DNA of 64,000 nt, taken from assembly GCF_002904165.1 (NCBI RefSeq), contig NZ_CVTD020000016.1:62001-126000 (forward strand), read 5' to 3'. The translations under genes and the position numbers were made by a program. Source of the DNA: Herbinix hemicellulosilytica (GTDB lineage: Bacteria > Bacillota > Clostridia > Lachnospirales > Lachnospiraceae). The notes under the pieces were generated by a model that saw only the letters and a list, made by a program, of their open reading frames with translations, was not told the origin of the DNA and searched no databases. The stretch's first letter is position 1; every line of letters begins with the position of its first letter. This document shows positions 9,148-17,551 of this stretch, in pieces.

Positions 9148-10191
9148 CTATTGTTGATTCTGATTTTTTTCAGTTCTTGATTTTATATAATTGTCTATAT
9201 TTTCTCTACCGATAGCGTAAATATCCACCGAAAAATAATCACTTACCTGTCCGGTTTGCATAAATTCATGCAGGGCCTCAACACAATATGCCCCCATCTG
9301 TCTTGCATCTATTGTCATAGTCGAATGTATTATTCCTTTTTTTATTCCGCTCAATATCAAATCGGAATCGTAATAGCCTATGATATCAATAACTCCCACT
9401 TTATTATAATCCACTACCGCCTGATATGCGCAGCGGGTATCGACAGCCGTCAGGCACACCAACACTTCCGTAGGATCATTATTGTCCTTTATAATATTTC
9501 TAATATCTTCTTCGGAACTGAAAGTACTCTGAGTATTTACGTTTACGGTTTTAACATTGACATTTTTGCCGGCAACCATTTCACTGATACTTGAGTAAAT
9601 CATGTTTTTGCTGGAGTCACTGCTGTCGGAATTTAAAAGAATCGTGACATTTTTTCTCCCGTTTTCTACAACCTCGAGTACCTGTTTACCGTATATCTGT
9701 CCCTGATTATATGAATTGATTCCTATAAAACTTTTTCTTTTGCTGTTCGGTTCATCATTTAGTACTGTTACAACCGGAATCCCTTCTTCATCCGCCAGAT
9801 TGATAAGATTTGCTATTTCCTCTTCGCCGTTGGGTTCTATGATAATACCGTCCACTTTATAGGATATTGCCATTTTCATTAAATCTTGCAGGGAATAAGT
9901 GCTTGGAAGATTACCCCCTATTCGTTCGACATATATATCTAATTCGTTTCCTTTTTCATATGCTCCCTCATAAATATCTTTCCAGAAAGGCGCGTCCGCT
10001 TCTTCGGAAATAATAGCATAATGATATTTATATTTATGGTAATTTAAATTATCGGCAAGCCCTAATTGGGATAACCGATTTTTATATAAAGCCATTCCTG
10101 TCAAAATAATAAAAGCTCCGACAGATATGCTGACAATAGCAGCCAGCATAATCACCTTATTTTTCTGTTTTCTTTTAACAATTTTTAGCAT
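9148..10191 (-). CDS. Membrane-anchored sugar-binding sensor protein (XylFII-like)
   Basis: Substrate-binding fold tethered to the membrane. The 347 residues begin with a basic stretch and one long hydrophobic helix (about 14-36) with no lipobox Cys, then a Peripla_BP_4 domain (HYAIISEEADAPFWKDIYEG, KVDGIIIEPNGEE, GIPVVTVLNDEP, VIDIIGYYDSD). A TM anchor in place of a lipid anchor plus its position as first gene of a kinase/regulator set match XylFII, the xylose co-sensor that partners LytS in Clostridium beijerinckii. GAGGT precedes the ATG. Ligand identity is an inference. Confidence 0.85.
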   Translation of the reverse strand: MLKIVKRKQKNKVIMLAAIVSISVGAFIILTGMALYKNRLSQLGLADNLNYHKYKYHYAIISEEADAPFWKDIYEGAYEKGNELDIYVERIGGNLPSTYSLQDLMKMAISYKVDGIIIEPNGEEEIANLINLADEEGIPVVTVLNDEPNSKRKSFIGINSYNQGQIYGKQVLEVVENGRKNVTILLNSDSSDSSKNMIYSSISEMVAGKNVNVKTVNVNTQSTFSSEEDIRNIIKDNNDPTEVLVCLTAVDTRCAYQAVVDYNKVGVIDIIGYYDSDLILSGIKKGIIHSTMTIDARQMGAYCVEALHEFMQTGQVSDYFSVDIYAIGRENIDNYIKSRTEKNQNQQ

Positions 10192-10383
10192 ATTTTACCT
10201 CTTATTGCTTGTGACCATAAAAATATTTTAGAAATATATATAAAAGAATATCATATTATTTTAAATTTTTCTATAATTTTTACAGTGCAATGAAAAATTA
10301 GCAAGTAACAATTTCCAATTTATAGAATATGATAAAATAACCGCTGTATATAAAATTTTATAGAGTGAAAAGGAAGTGCCTCT

Positions 10384-10959
10384 ATGGCTATAAGAATTTT
10401 TATCGATCAAGGTCATAATCCGACCGGATTTCATAATGCAGGAGCAACAGGAAACGGTTTATTGGAACAGGATATTACTTATCAGGTAGGGATTTACCTT
10501 GCCAATTTACTAAATAACGACTCAAGATTTGAAGCCCGTGTATCAAGGCCTACCCCTACCACAGTTCTTGGTACAAATAATGCAACAAGTCTGTATGAAA
10601 GGGTACGTATGGCCAACGAATGGCCGGCCAATTATTTTTTAAGCATCCATTGTAACGCAAATCCAAATCCTGCCATAAACGGTACTGAAATATACATCTT
10701 CCAGTACGGTACCCAGGCAAACTGGCTGGCACAGCATGTAATGGACGGCATTGTGCAGATTGCCGGTACAAGAAATAACGGAATAAGAGTCAATCAGACT
10801 TTATATGTTCTTAGGCGGACCACCATGCCTTCAATATTGGTTGAACTGGGTTATTTAACAAATACCTCCGACGCAGCCAAACTTCGTGATAACCAATATC
10901 AGTTTGCCTATGGTATGTATATAGGCATTCTCAGGTACTTCGGTTTTGCGCCAGAATAA
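10384..10959 (+). CDS. N-acetylmuramoyl-L-alanine amidase (Amidase_3)
   Basis: Zinc amidase that cuts the bond between muramic acid and the peptide stem of peptidoglycan. 191 residues forming a lone Amidase_3 domain: IDQGHN with zinc ligand His11, Glu28 in LLEQD, His89 in SIHCNA and catalytic Glu154 in ILVELGYLTN. No signal peptide and no wall-binding domain, as in the small cytoplasm-made amidases common in Clostridia (often spore- or lysis-related). AGGAAG lies seven bases before the ATG. It is divergent from the sensor operon and ends at a shared bidirectional terminator. Confidence 0.9.
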   Translation: MAIRIFIDQGHNPTGFHNAGATGNGLLEQDITYQVGIYLANLLNNDSRFEARVSRPTPTTVLGTNNATSLYERVRMANEWPANYFLSIHCNANPNPAINGTEIYIFQYGTQANWLAQHVMDGIVQIAGTRNNGIRVNQTLYVLRRTTMPSILVELGYLTNTSDAAKLRDNQYQFAYGMYIGILRYFGFAPE

Positions 10960-11090
10960 ACCTGTAATATCAGGTGTTTTAAAGTTTTTTAAAGTAATTG
11001 AATATAGCAGCCTTTATGAAAAACCTGTGCTTAAAACAGATATTCTAAAATCTATCATATTAAACCTAATTTTTTATAATTAAATAAGTA

Positions 11091-11159
11091 AAGAGAGTGT
11101 TTATTAGGCTGCGATAAGAAGTTTTTGCTTCATACCGGGTTTAATAAAACACTCTCTTT
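11091..11159. terminator. Bidirectional terminator between amidase and ferritin-like gene
   Basis: Arms AAAGAGAGTGTTTATTA (from 11091) and its near-complement ending CACTCTCTTT at 11159 pair with a one-base bulge, enclosing about 34 bases with a small inner hairpin. It lies between convergent genes. Confidence 0.6.
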
Positions 11160-11210
11160 TGCATTTGTAGTTTACAGATTATTTATAGATTTATTTTCAT
11201 ACTCCAGAAA

Positions 11211-11696
11211 CTAATAGTCCTCCCTTAATCCGAATTCGGCAGATTCAACCCATTCCTCCGGTCGGGAAACCATTTTAACAAACTCTTCAAATAAAATCAG
11301 ATGCTGATTTTCCTCATTTATTAAAAATTTCAACAGCTCCTTATCCTTGTCATTATCAGCTTCTTTAAGCATATCCTGATACAGCTTTATGCTTTTTTCT
11401 TCGATATCGACTGCCAATCTGTATACATCAAGCTGTGTTGTCTTAAAAGTATTTTTAACATCAAAATTTTTAAGTCCGTTAAAAACTTCTTTTATCTTGT
11501 CAATATTAGAGTTGTCAAGTACGTAATCTTCATCATTCAGTCTTTTTCTTAACAGCTTCTCATGTTCTTTTTCGGCGTCCGCAAGCAGGTTGAAAACTTT
11601 AAAAAGCTCATTATCCTTATTTTTATTAGCCTGTTCCAGGTAGTATTTCTGTCCTTCAATCTCAAGCTGTATGGCAAGTTCCAGGGTCTTTTGCAT
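11211..11696 (-). CDS. Ferritin-like / rubrerythrin-domain protein without rubredoxin domain
   Basis: Four-helix di-iron protein, probably in peroxide or oxygen defence or iron handling. Two helix pairs carry the ligand pattern: an early Glu in LEIEGQKYYLEQA, AEKEHEKLL, then DIEEKSIKLYQDM and NEENQHLILFEEF. The rubredoxin-like cysteine domain of classical rubrerythrin is absent, and the tail SRPEEWVESAEFGLREDY is typical of the short clostridial version. 161 residues. Ribosome binding site GGAGG upstream. Monocistronic, convergent with the amidase. Exact substrate unknown. Confidence 0.85.
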   Translation of the reverse strand: MQKTLELAIQLEIEGQKYYLEQANKNKDNELFKVFNLLADAEKEHEKLLRKRLNDEDYVLDNSNIDKIKEVFNGLKNFDVKNTFKTTQLDVYRLAVDIEEKSIKLYQDMLKEADNDKDKELLKFLINEENQHLILFEEFVKMVSRPEEWVESAEFGLREDY

Positions 11697-11780
11697 ATTT
11701 TCGCCTCCTTATATCCTATAAGTAATTTTACCTTACTGTAAAAACTATATTTTGCTTAAGATTTTATAGAAATAAGCAGT

Positions 11781-12260
11781 TTACTTATGATACGGCTCAT
11801 TATTCATAATCCTGAAAGCCCTGTAAATCTGCTCCAGTAAGATCATTCGCATCAGTTGATGGGGAAAAGTCATCTTAGAAAAACTTAGCCGAAAGTCTGC
11901 TCTTTCCAATACTTCATCGGAAAGGCCCAATGATCCGCCTATCACAAAGCTGATATGGCTTTTTCCCCTGATAAAAAGTTTTTCCATATACCCGGCTAAT
12001 TCCTCCGAAGACAGCATATTGCCTTTTATATCCAATACTATGCAGTATGAATCCTCTTTTATTGCCTTAAGAATCCTGGCTCCTTCCGTCCTTTTTATAG
12101 CTTCTTCAACGGCCGCAGGAGCATTATCGGGAGTTTTTTCGTCCGCAAGCTCTATTATTTCAAGAGAGCAATATCTCCCAAGCCTTTTTTTATACTCATC
12201 TATACCCATATTAAGATACTTTTCTTTAATTTTTCCGACACAAATCAGAGACAATTTCAT
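11781..12260 (-). CDS. rlmH: 23S rRNA (pseudouridine1915-N3)-methyltransferase RlmH
   Basis: Methylates pseudouridine 1915 of 23S rRNA in the assembled ribosome. 159 residues, the normal length, starting [20 protein letters not shown]-fold features include the SAM-binding knot [12 protein letters not shown] and the conserved C-terminus [22 protein letters not shown] with NEPYHK at the end. Single gene between the ferritin-like gene and a long gene-free stretch. Identification is secure. Confidence 0.95.
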   Translation of the reverse strand: MKLSLICVGKIKEKYLNMGIDEYKKRLGRYCSLEIIELADEKTPDNAPAAVEEAIKRTEGARILKAIKEDSYCIVLDIKGNMLSSEELAGYMEKLFIRGKSHISFVIGGSLGLSDEVLERADFRLSFSKMTFPHQLMRMILLEQIYRAFRIMNNEPYHK

Positions 12261-12682
12261 TTTTAGTTTATTCCTTTTCTTTCCTAACCTAATTAAAGCC
12301 CGAACATAAGTTATTATGAGTTTAACGGATACAATTATTAATTAGAATATTTTTTATTAATATTTAACATATTTTTCAAAACTATATCCTTTAAGATTTT
12401 ATACTTTAGTATTATTGTACAAAGAATTATATATTATTTCAAGTACGGCTTAGATTATGTATTTTACTTAATGCTAAATCCCTTCTATAGCTGTTATTTA
12501 AATTTACCTTATATCAATAATAAGGGTTACCACAATAATATTTCTATGCATTGTAAGTTAATCTACTCTACTCATAATTTGTACTGCATCAGATTTAATT
12601 AATATTTTACGTTTTTTTGTGGTTGGCAAACCATTTTCATGATAACATAGGAGTTTCTTAACTTAAAACTAAAGCTTACCGG
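12261..12682. other. AT-rich gene-free stretch upstream of rlmH
   Basis: About 420 bases, very AT-rich, with stop codons in all frames. It should hold the rlmH promoter but I see no clear hexamer pair. No RNA gene, repeat or conserved peptide recognised. Confidence 0.5.
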
Positions 12683-12785
12683 GAGGGGCTGTTTCAAAAT
12701 TAAATTAAGATGATATAGATATAACCAAGCAAATAGTAATTTGTTTGTTATATCTATATCATAGGTAGAATTATACGACACCCTC
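12683..12785. repeat. Possible MITE-like remnant with nested inverted repeat
   Basis: A ~103-bp block starts GAGGGGCTGTTTCAAAAT and ends CGACACCCTC, imperfect terminal inverted repeats resembling insertion-sequence ends. Inside, 12710-12725 and 12747-12762 are perfect 16-bp inverted repeats (ATGATATAGATATAAC). No transposase fragment is present. It may equally be a decayed terminator; origin is inference. Confidence 0.4.
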
Positions 12786-12809
12786 TTTATTTTACTCTAT
12801 ACAAGAAAA

Positions 12810-12850
12810 GAGGCTGTCCCAAAAGTTATACTTCATATTGGAACAGCCTC
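12810..12850 (-). terminator. Terminator of the oligosaccharide ABC operon
   Basis: GAGGCTGTCCCAA (12810-12822) pairs with TTGGAACAGCCTC (12838-12850) with one wobble; on the minus strand the stem is followed by TTTTCTTG. It lies 42 bases past the stop codon of the last permease gene. Confidence 0.8.
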
Positions 12851-12891
12851 ATTTTATATAAATCGCTTTGGGGGAAAAGTCTTAAAAACTT

Positions 12892-13812
12892 TTACTCCTT
12901 AACTCCACCGATTGTTAAACCGGTTACAAAATATCTTTGCAAGAAAGGATACAGGCATACGATAGGTAACGCTGTTACCATTGTTGCAGCTGCTCTGACA
13001 GATTCCGGTGTTACCATGCTGGATGCATGTTTAACGGCATTCGGATCACCGGATTGCTGCGAAACGGCTGACAAAAGTTTCATAAGCTCATATTGCAAAG
13101 TTGTCATATCTTCTCTTTGTGCATTATAAATCATTGCATCAAACCATGAGTTCCAGTGCCCTACAGCTACAAACAGAGCAACCGTTGCCAAAACAGGTTT
13201 ACATAATGGCAATATTATCTGCAAGAATATTCTTACATGCCCTGCTCCGTCAACCTGGGCCGATTCTACGAAACTGTCCGGCAAACCGTTCATGTATGTA
13301 CGAATAACTATCATGTTGAATGCAGATACCATACCGGGTATTATATATACCCAAAACGTATTGGTAAGCCCTAATCTTTGATAAAGAAGCAGTGTAGGAA
13401 TAATACCCGCATTAACGTACATTGTAATAACATAAATTAAAGATACCTGCCTATTGAAGTAAAACTCTTTTCTGGAAAGAACATAAGCAAGCATAGCAGT
13501 AACAAAAGTTTGCGAAACAGTTCCGATAACCGTTCTGAGAACCGATACATAGGCACCCCTCATAAGGGTTCTCATATTTAATACGGTTCTGTAATTTTGC
13601 ACAGTCCACTTTCTAGGCAATAAACGAATTCCGCCCGTCAAAGTATCAACCGCTTCATTAAATGATATAGCCAAAGTATTTATTATAGGATACAGAGTAA
13701 CTATACAAAAAATTGTAAGTATTATTGTATTTACAATTATAAATGCTATGTCGTACGGACTCTTTTTTATTTTATTTTTCTTACTTGTTTTAATCATTTC
13801 TACTTCTTTCAT
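12892..13812 (-). CDS. Carbohydrate ABC transporter permease (LplC/YtcP type)
   Basis: Inner-membrane channel subunit of an oligosaccharide importer (MalG-like, BPD_transp_1). 306 residues, six membrane segments, and the cytoplasmic EAA loop: ESAQVDGAGHVRIFLQIILPLCKPVL, the coupling site for the ATPase. The C-terminus PFLQRYFVTGLTIGGVKE is typical of the LplC/YtcP group. It follows the LplB-like gene by 15 bases, with GGAGGG upstream. As often for this class, no ATPase gene is in the operon; a shared MsmK-like ATPase elsewhere would be needed. Confidence 0.92.
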   Translation of the reverse strand: MKEVEMIKTSKKNKIKKSPYDIAFIIVNTIILTIFCIVTLYPIINTLAISFNEAVDTLTGGIRLLPRKWTVQNYRTVLNMRTLMRGAYVSVLRTVIGTVSQTFVTAMLAYVLSRKEFYFNRQVSLIYVITMYVNAGIIPTLLLYQRLGLTNTFWVYIIPGMVSAFNMIVIRTYMNGLPDSFVESAQVDGAGHVRIFLQIILPLCKPVLATVALFVAVGHWNSWFDAMIYNAQREDMTTLQYELMKLLSAVSQQSGDPNAVKHASSMVTPESVRAAATMVTALPIVCLYPFLQRYFVTGLTIGGVKE

Positions 13813-13827
13813 ATCAAGCCCACCCTC

Positions 13828-15462
13828 CTAATATAATCTTTCCTGGCCAAAAGCTTTTGCTATCCTGTTTGAAACTGAAACCAGGAGGATGCTGATTATA
13901 CTTCTGAATATACCAGCAGCAGTACCTATTGAGAAGTCCGCACCATGATAGAATGATTTATTAAGGACATATGTATCAATTACCTCGGCAGTACTCTTTA
14001 TAAGGTCATTTTTTAACTGCAATTGTGCTTCAAATCCCGAGTTTGTTATCATACCGAGATTTATAATAAGTAGTACCAATATAGTTGATCTTATTCCCGG
14101 CAAGGTAATATGTATCATCTTTCTAAATCTTCCTGCCCCGTCAATGGAGGCGGCTTCATAAAGGTCCGGGTTTATCGAAGTTATGGATGCCAGGTATATG
14201 ATACTGTTCCATCCTGTTTCTTTCCATATAACCGAGAAACCTATAATCCACCAGAAATATTTCGGATTGACAAAGAAGTTGATAGGCGAATCGATCAATC
14301 CAAAACTCTTCAATAAGTCATTTAGCATGCCGCCGTCTACCGACAACACGTTTCTTACAATTGCCGCCACTATAATCCATGAAAGGAAGTGCGGCAGATA
14401 AGAAATTGTCTGAACCAGCTTTTTACCTTTTACATTAGTTACTTCATTTAATAGCAGCGCAAACCCGATTGCAAAAGCAAAGCTTAATACAAGGTTTATC
14501 AAGCTCATGGCTATGGTATTTCTGAAAGCCATGATAAAGTCTACATCACTAAACAGGGTCTGAAACTTATTCCAAGCTACAAAAACCTGATTAGATTTTA
14601 AGGCCGGCTTGTAATTCTGAAAAGCCATAATCCAGCCCCATAAAGGTAAAAAGTAGAATATGATTACAAAGGCAACAAACGGTAATGTCATCAGAATAAG
14701 CTGTTTCTGCTTTAAAATCATTTTGAATGTGACAATTCCTGCCCAGCTTTCATGCATATTTCCGATTGATGCAATGACCAATACCAGGAAATTAATCGCT
14801 GCAATGAACATAAATCCTATACCAAAGTTTTCTTTATAAAAACTTTCTACCTGCAAAGCCCCAATACTGATTGCATTGATACATAAAAGTCCCAGGCCGG
14901 ACAATGCTATATTAATCAGTGATATTATCTTAACCAGTTTATAAGAGCTTATTTTTTTGTTGAATAGTTTCCAAAAGCCTGCCACAAAAGACAATACCAC
15001 TGTCATTATCAAAGTAATAATAACCAAATAAGCACTTATAATATCCTGTTCAAAATCTTTTATTACGGAGGCTGACAATTTTATCATGTCAATATAGTTA
15101 AATGTGCGCTTATCCAGTTCTCCCCATTCTTGAAGTTCCGCTACCTTCTCATTCATTCTTTCCGCTAAAATATCGATAATAAAATATTCCTCTTCTTTAA
15201 GCCTGCTTTCAATTGTCTGCCTGTCTTTTCCGTTTACAATATTTTTTGCTGTATTATAGACAATACTTTTGGGAATGCCTGATTCTTTTGCTACATCTTT
15301 TACAACTTTACTGTTTAAAGCTGCCAGAGTTGTGTCAATAACGTATCCATCACCTGTAACTCCCTTTTGTTGAGGAAGATGCAGAAAAGGGAGAAAAAGA
15401 CTTATAATGGTTGAAAAACACAGGGCAGCTATTATCAGAAAATACGGTTTACGTTTGCTCAT
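13828..15462 (-). CDS. Carbohydrate ABC permease (LplB type) with N-terminal membrane extension
   Basis: Partner permease of the LplC-like subunit. The C-terminal ~300 residues (from about 250, PFVAFVIIFYFLPLWGWIMAF) are a standard LplB/MalF-like permease with EAA loop YEAASIDGAGRFRKMIHITLPG. Before it lie about 240 extra residues: a helix at ~8-28, a ~110-residue polar, helical, probably extracytoplasmic segment, then three more helices (~143-165, 178-198, 215-240). LplB proteins are usually about 300 residues, so 544 is odd. The reading frame is continuous. The extension could be a sensing or docking domain; nothing in it was recognised. Confidence 0.88.
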   Translation of the reverse strand: MSKRKPYFLIIAALCFSTIISLFLPFLHLPQQKGVTGDGYVIDTTLAALNSKVVKDVAKESGIPKSIVYNTAKNIVNGKDRQTIESRLKEEEYFIIDILAERMNEKVAELQEWGELDKRTFNYIDMIKLSASVIKDFEQDIISAYLVIITLIMTVVLSFVAGFWKLFNKKISSYKLVKIISLINIALSGLGLLCINAISIGALQVESFYKENFGIGFMFIAAINFLVLVIASIGNMHESWAGIVTFKMILKQKQLILMTLPFVAFVIIFYFLPLWGWIMAFQNYKPALKSNQVFVAWNKFQTLFSDVDFIMAFRNTIAMSLINLVLSFAFAIGFALLLNEVTNVKGKKLVQTISYLPHFLSWIIVAAIVRNVLSVDGGMLNDLLKSFGLIDSPINFFVNPKYFWWIIGFSVIWKETGWNSIIYLASITSINPDLYEAASIDGAGRFRKMIHITLPGIRSTILVLLIINLGMITNSGFEAQLQLKNDLIKSTAEVIDTYVLNKSFYHGADFSIGTAAGIFRSIISILLVSVSNRIAKAFGQERLY

Positions 15463-15518
15463 AATAAGCCTCCACTCATAATTCGTAAATCAAACACGCA
15501 ATATTTAGCTTTAAATAT

Positions 15519-15561
15519 GGGGTGCCTTATATGGCAAACATGCCATATTCTAAGACACCCC
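15519..15561 (-). other. Hairpin between binding-protein and permease genes
   Basis: Arms GGGGTG...TATGGCA and TGCCATA...ACACCCC form a long imperfect stem around AACA. There is no T-run on the minus strand, so rather than a full terminator it probably lets only part of transcription through or protects the upstream mRNA, keeping the binding protein more abundant than the permeases. The effect is inferred. Confidence 0.55.
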
Positions 15562-15637
15562 TATTTAGCAACTACCTATCCCTTGTTATTCGATTTTGAA
15601 AATACGATACAACAAGGCATTCAATCTATATTATAAA

Positions 15638-17392
15638 TTACTCCCCACGAGCAACTGCAGCTCTTCTGCGGGCTTCAGCAGTAAGCTCGTCAAGATATGC
15701 GTCAATGTCAACTTCTCTTCTGTAAACTTCCATGTATTCATTCCAGATGGCATCAAATTCCTCATCAGACATAGCCATCATAGCCCTAGGCAGGTATTCA
15801 TGCTTAAGCTCAGTAATCTTAGCTTTAGCTCTGCCGTAATCGGTATCAGTAGTCCAGGTATTGGTATAAGACCACATCGGATACCAAGGCTCATTAGGAA
15901 CACTAGGACTTAAGAATTCAAGGAATGTCTTATATCCATATCTGTCAAGAAGTTCTTTCTCGATAGGCTCTAAGCTGTCAAAGTATTCTCTAGGCTGCTG
16001 ATCAGGATTGATAGCGTTGATGCCGTCATCAAACAGACCTTCGTAGTGAGGGAAGTAAGCATATGCACCGCTTACCATGTTCTGGGTTACCCAGTCGGTA
16101 TTTCTGACATTTTCTCTCATTTCAGGAGTTCTATATAAAGTACCGTCGGTATCTACCAGATAGTCTACGCCTTCTTCACCCCAGTAAATCATCTTCATGA
16201 TTTCGTCATCAAGAAGATCGTTGATGAACTGAAGAGCACCTTCAATATCCTTACAGCTCTTGGTAATACTTAAACCGTTGGATACGTCCAGAGCGGCCGG
16301 GCTGTGCCATCTGTCAAGTCTTTGACCGTCAATGGTGATAGGCAGCGGAACATAGGTATCTCCGAATTTACCCTGAGATTCCAGAGCCTGGGTTGCTGTT
16401 GTGAAGTTCCAAGCCTGGTCAAGGATACCTAATACTCTACCTGTGGACAGCAATGATATGTATTGGTCATAAGACATAGTATAGGTTTCAGGATGAACAA
16501 GGTTTCTTCTCCAAACTTCGCTCATCTTCTTGTAATACTGATATGCAATATCAGTAGTATTATAGTCTAATGCAGTAATTGTTTCAGGATCTATGATGCA
16601 GGCACCGTCGTTAGGATAACCCGCTAAGAACAGAGGCGGATTCTCGATACCGAAGTATCTCCAATCTTCTGTACTCATACTAAATCCTACGGTTTCCTGA
16701 CCGTCTTCGGTTGTAGGATGAGCTTTCAAATAATCTTCGATTAAATCAAAGTATTGATCCAAGGTTTTGATAACAGGGAAACCAGCCCAGATGAGAACTT
16801 TCTTCTGAATCCAGAATGCCTCATCCCAATGTTCGGTTTCCATTTCTTTTCCTTTAATAATACCGAACTGAGGAATTAAGTAAATATGACCGTCGGAATG
16901 TCTTACCTTATTCCAGTCTTCCTCGGAAAGGTAATTCTTGATATTAGGATAGTTATCCCAATATTCGTCGATAGGAATAAGTGCACCTGCTTCAATCAGG
17001 GCAGCTGTTCCTGTAGAACCGGTAATTAAATCGGGATATTCTCCACCGGCAATCATAATACCGATTCTTTCATCAGCAGTCTGACCGGTAAGCCATGTAA
17101 CTTTTGCCCAAGCACCGATTTTTTCCGCAATCTTTCTTAACATACGGTTGTCATCGGGTACTTCGGTTCCCGGTACAGCATGGAATGCTGTAAACATTTT
17201 TTCTTCCTTCTTTTCAGTACCGGTAGTGTTGGTATTGTCGTTGCTCTGCTGCTTGTCTTCATTCTTACTGTCATTGTTAGTCACATTGGTATCATTGGTT
17301 GCATCCTGTTCTTTTTTGCCGCAACCGGTAAAAAGAACAGCCAACATGGTTACTGCAAGGATTGCAATAAGCAACTTCTTGATTTTTTTCAT
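15638..17392 (-). CDS. Oligosaccharide-binding lipoprotein (LplA type)
   Basis: Extracellular solute-binding protein of the LplBC importer. Signal peptide and lipobox LFTGC (Cys24), a low-complexity Asp/Asn/Thr/Lys linker (about 28-65), then a large SBP_bac_1-like fold of ~520 residues (GIMIAGGEYPDLITGSTG, GVDYLVDTDGT near residue 410). 584 residues is the usual size for LplA-like proteins of Firmicutes that take up oligosaccharides. First gene of the transporter operon; its upstream neighbours are a YesN/YesM pair that probably controls it. Substrate not determinable; xylan or arabinan oligosaccharides fit the window. Confidence 0.9.
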   Translation of the reverse strand: MKKIKKLLIAILAVTMLAVLFTGCGKKEQDATNDTNVTNNDSKNEDKQQSNDNTNTTGTEKKEEKMFTAFHAVPGTEVPDDNRMLRKIAEKIGAWAKVTWLTGQTADERIGIMIAGGEYPDLITGSTGTAALIEAGALIPIDEYWDNYPNIKNYLSEEDWNKVRHSDGHIYLIPQFGIIKGKEMETEHWDEAFWIQKKVLIWAGFPVIKTLDQYFDLIEDYLKAHPTTEDGQETVGFSMSTEDWRYFGIENPPLFLAGYPNDGACIIDPETITALDYNTTDIAYQYYKKMSEVWRRNLVHPETYTMSYDQYISLLSTGRVLGILDQAWNFTTATQALESQGKFGDTYVPLPITIDGQRLDRWHSPAALDVSNGLSITKSCKDIEGALQFINDLLDDEIMKMIYWGEEGVDYLVDTDGTLYRTPEMRENVRNTDWVTQNMVSGAYAYFPHYEGLFDDGINAINPDQQPREYFDSLEPIEKELLDRYGYKTFLEFLSPSVPNEPWYPMWSYTNTWTTDTDYGRAKAKITELKHEYLPRAMMAMSDEEFDAIWNEYMEVYRREVDIDAYLDELTAEARRRAAVARGE

Positions 17393-17551
17393 GTTATTCC
17401 TCCCTATACTTTTTAGCTGTGAATTTTAATATAATAACCAATTCACCATTCCCAGCCAAGTATATTCTATCATTATTGCACAAATACCTCAATTTAAAAA
17501 GTATAGGTTAAATATAAAAAATTATATATTTTAGTTTACATATATACTTAT

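Noticed and set aside
12599-12781. 60-codon minus-strand frame
   Set aside because: Runs through the inverted repeats at 12710-12762; no start signals.
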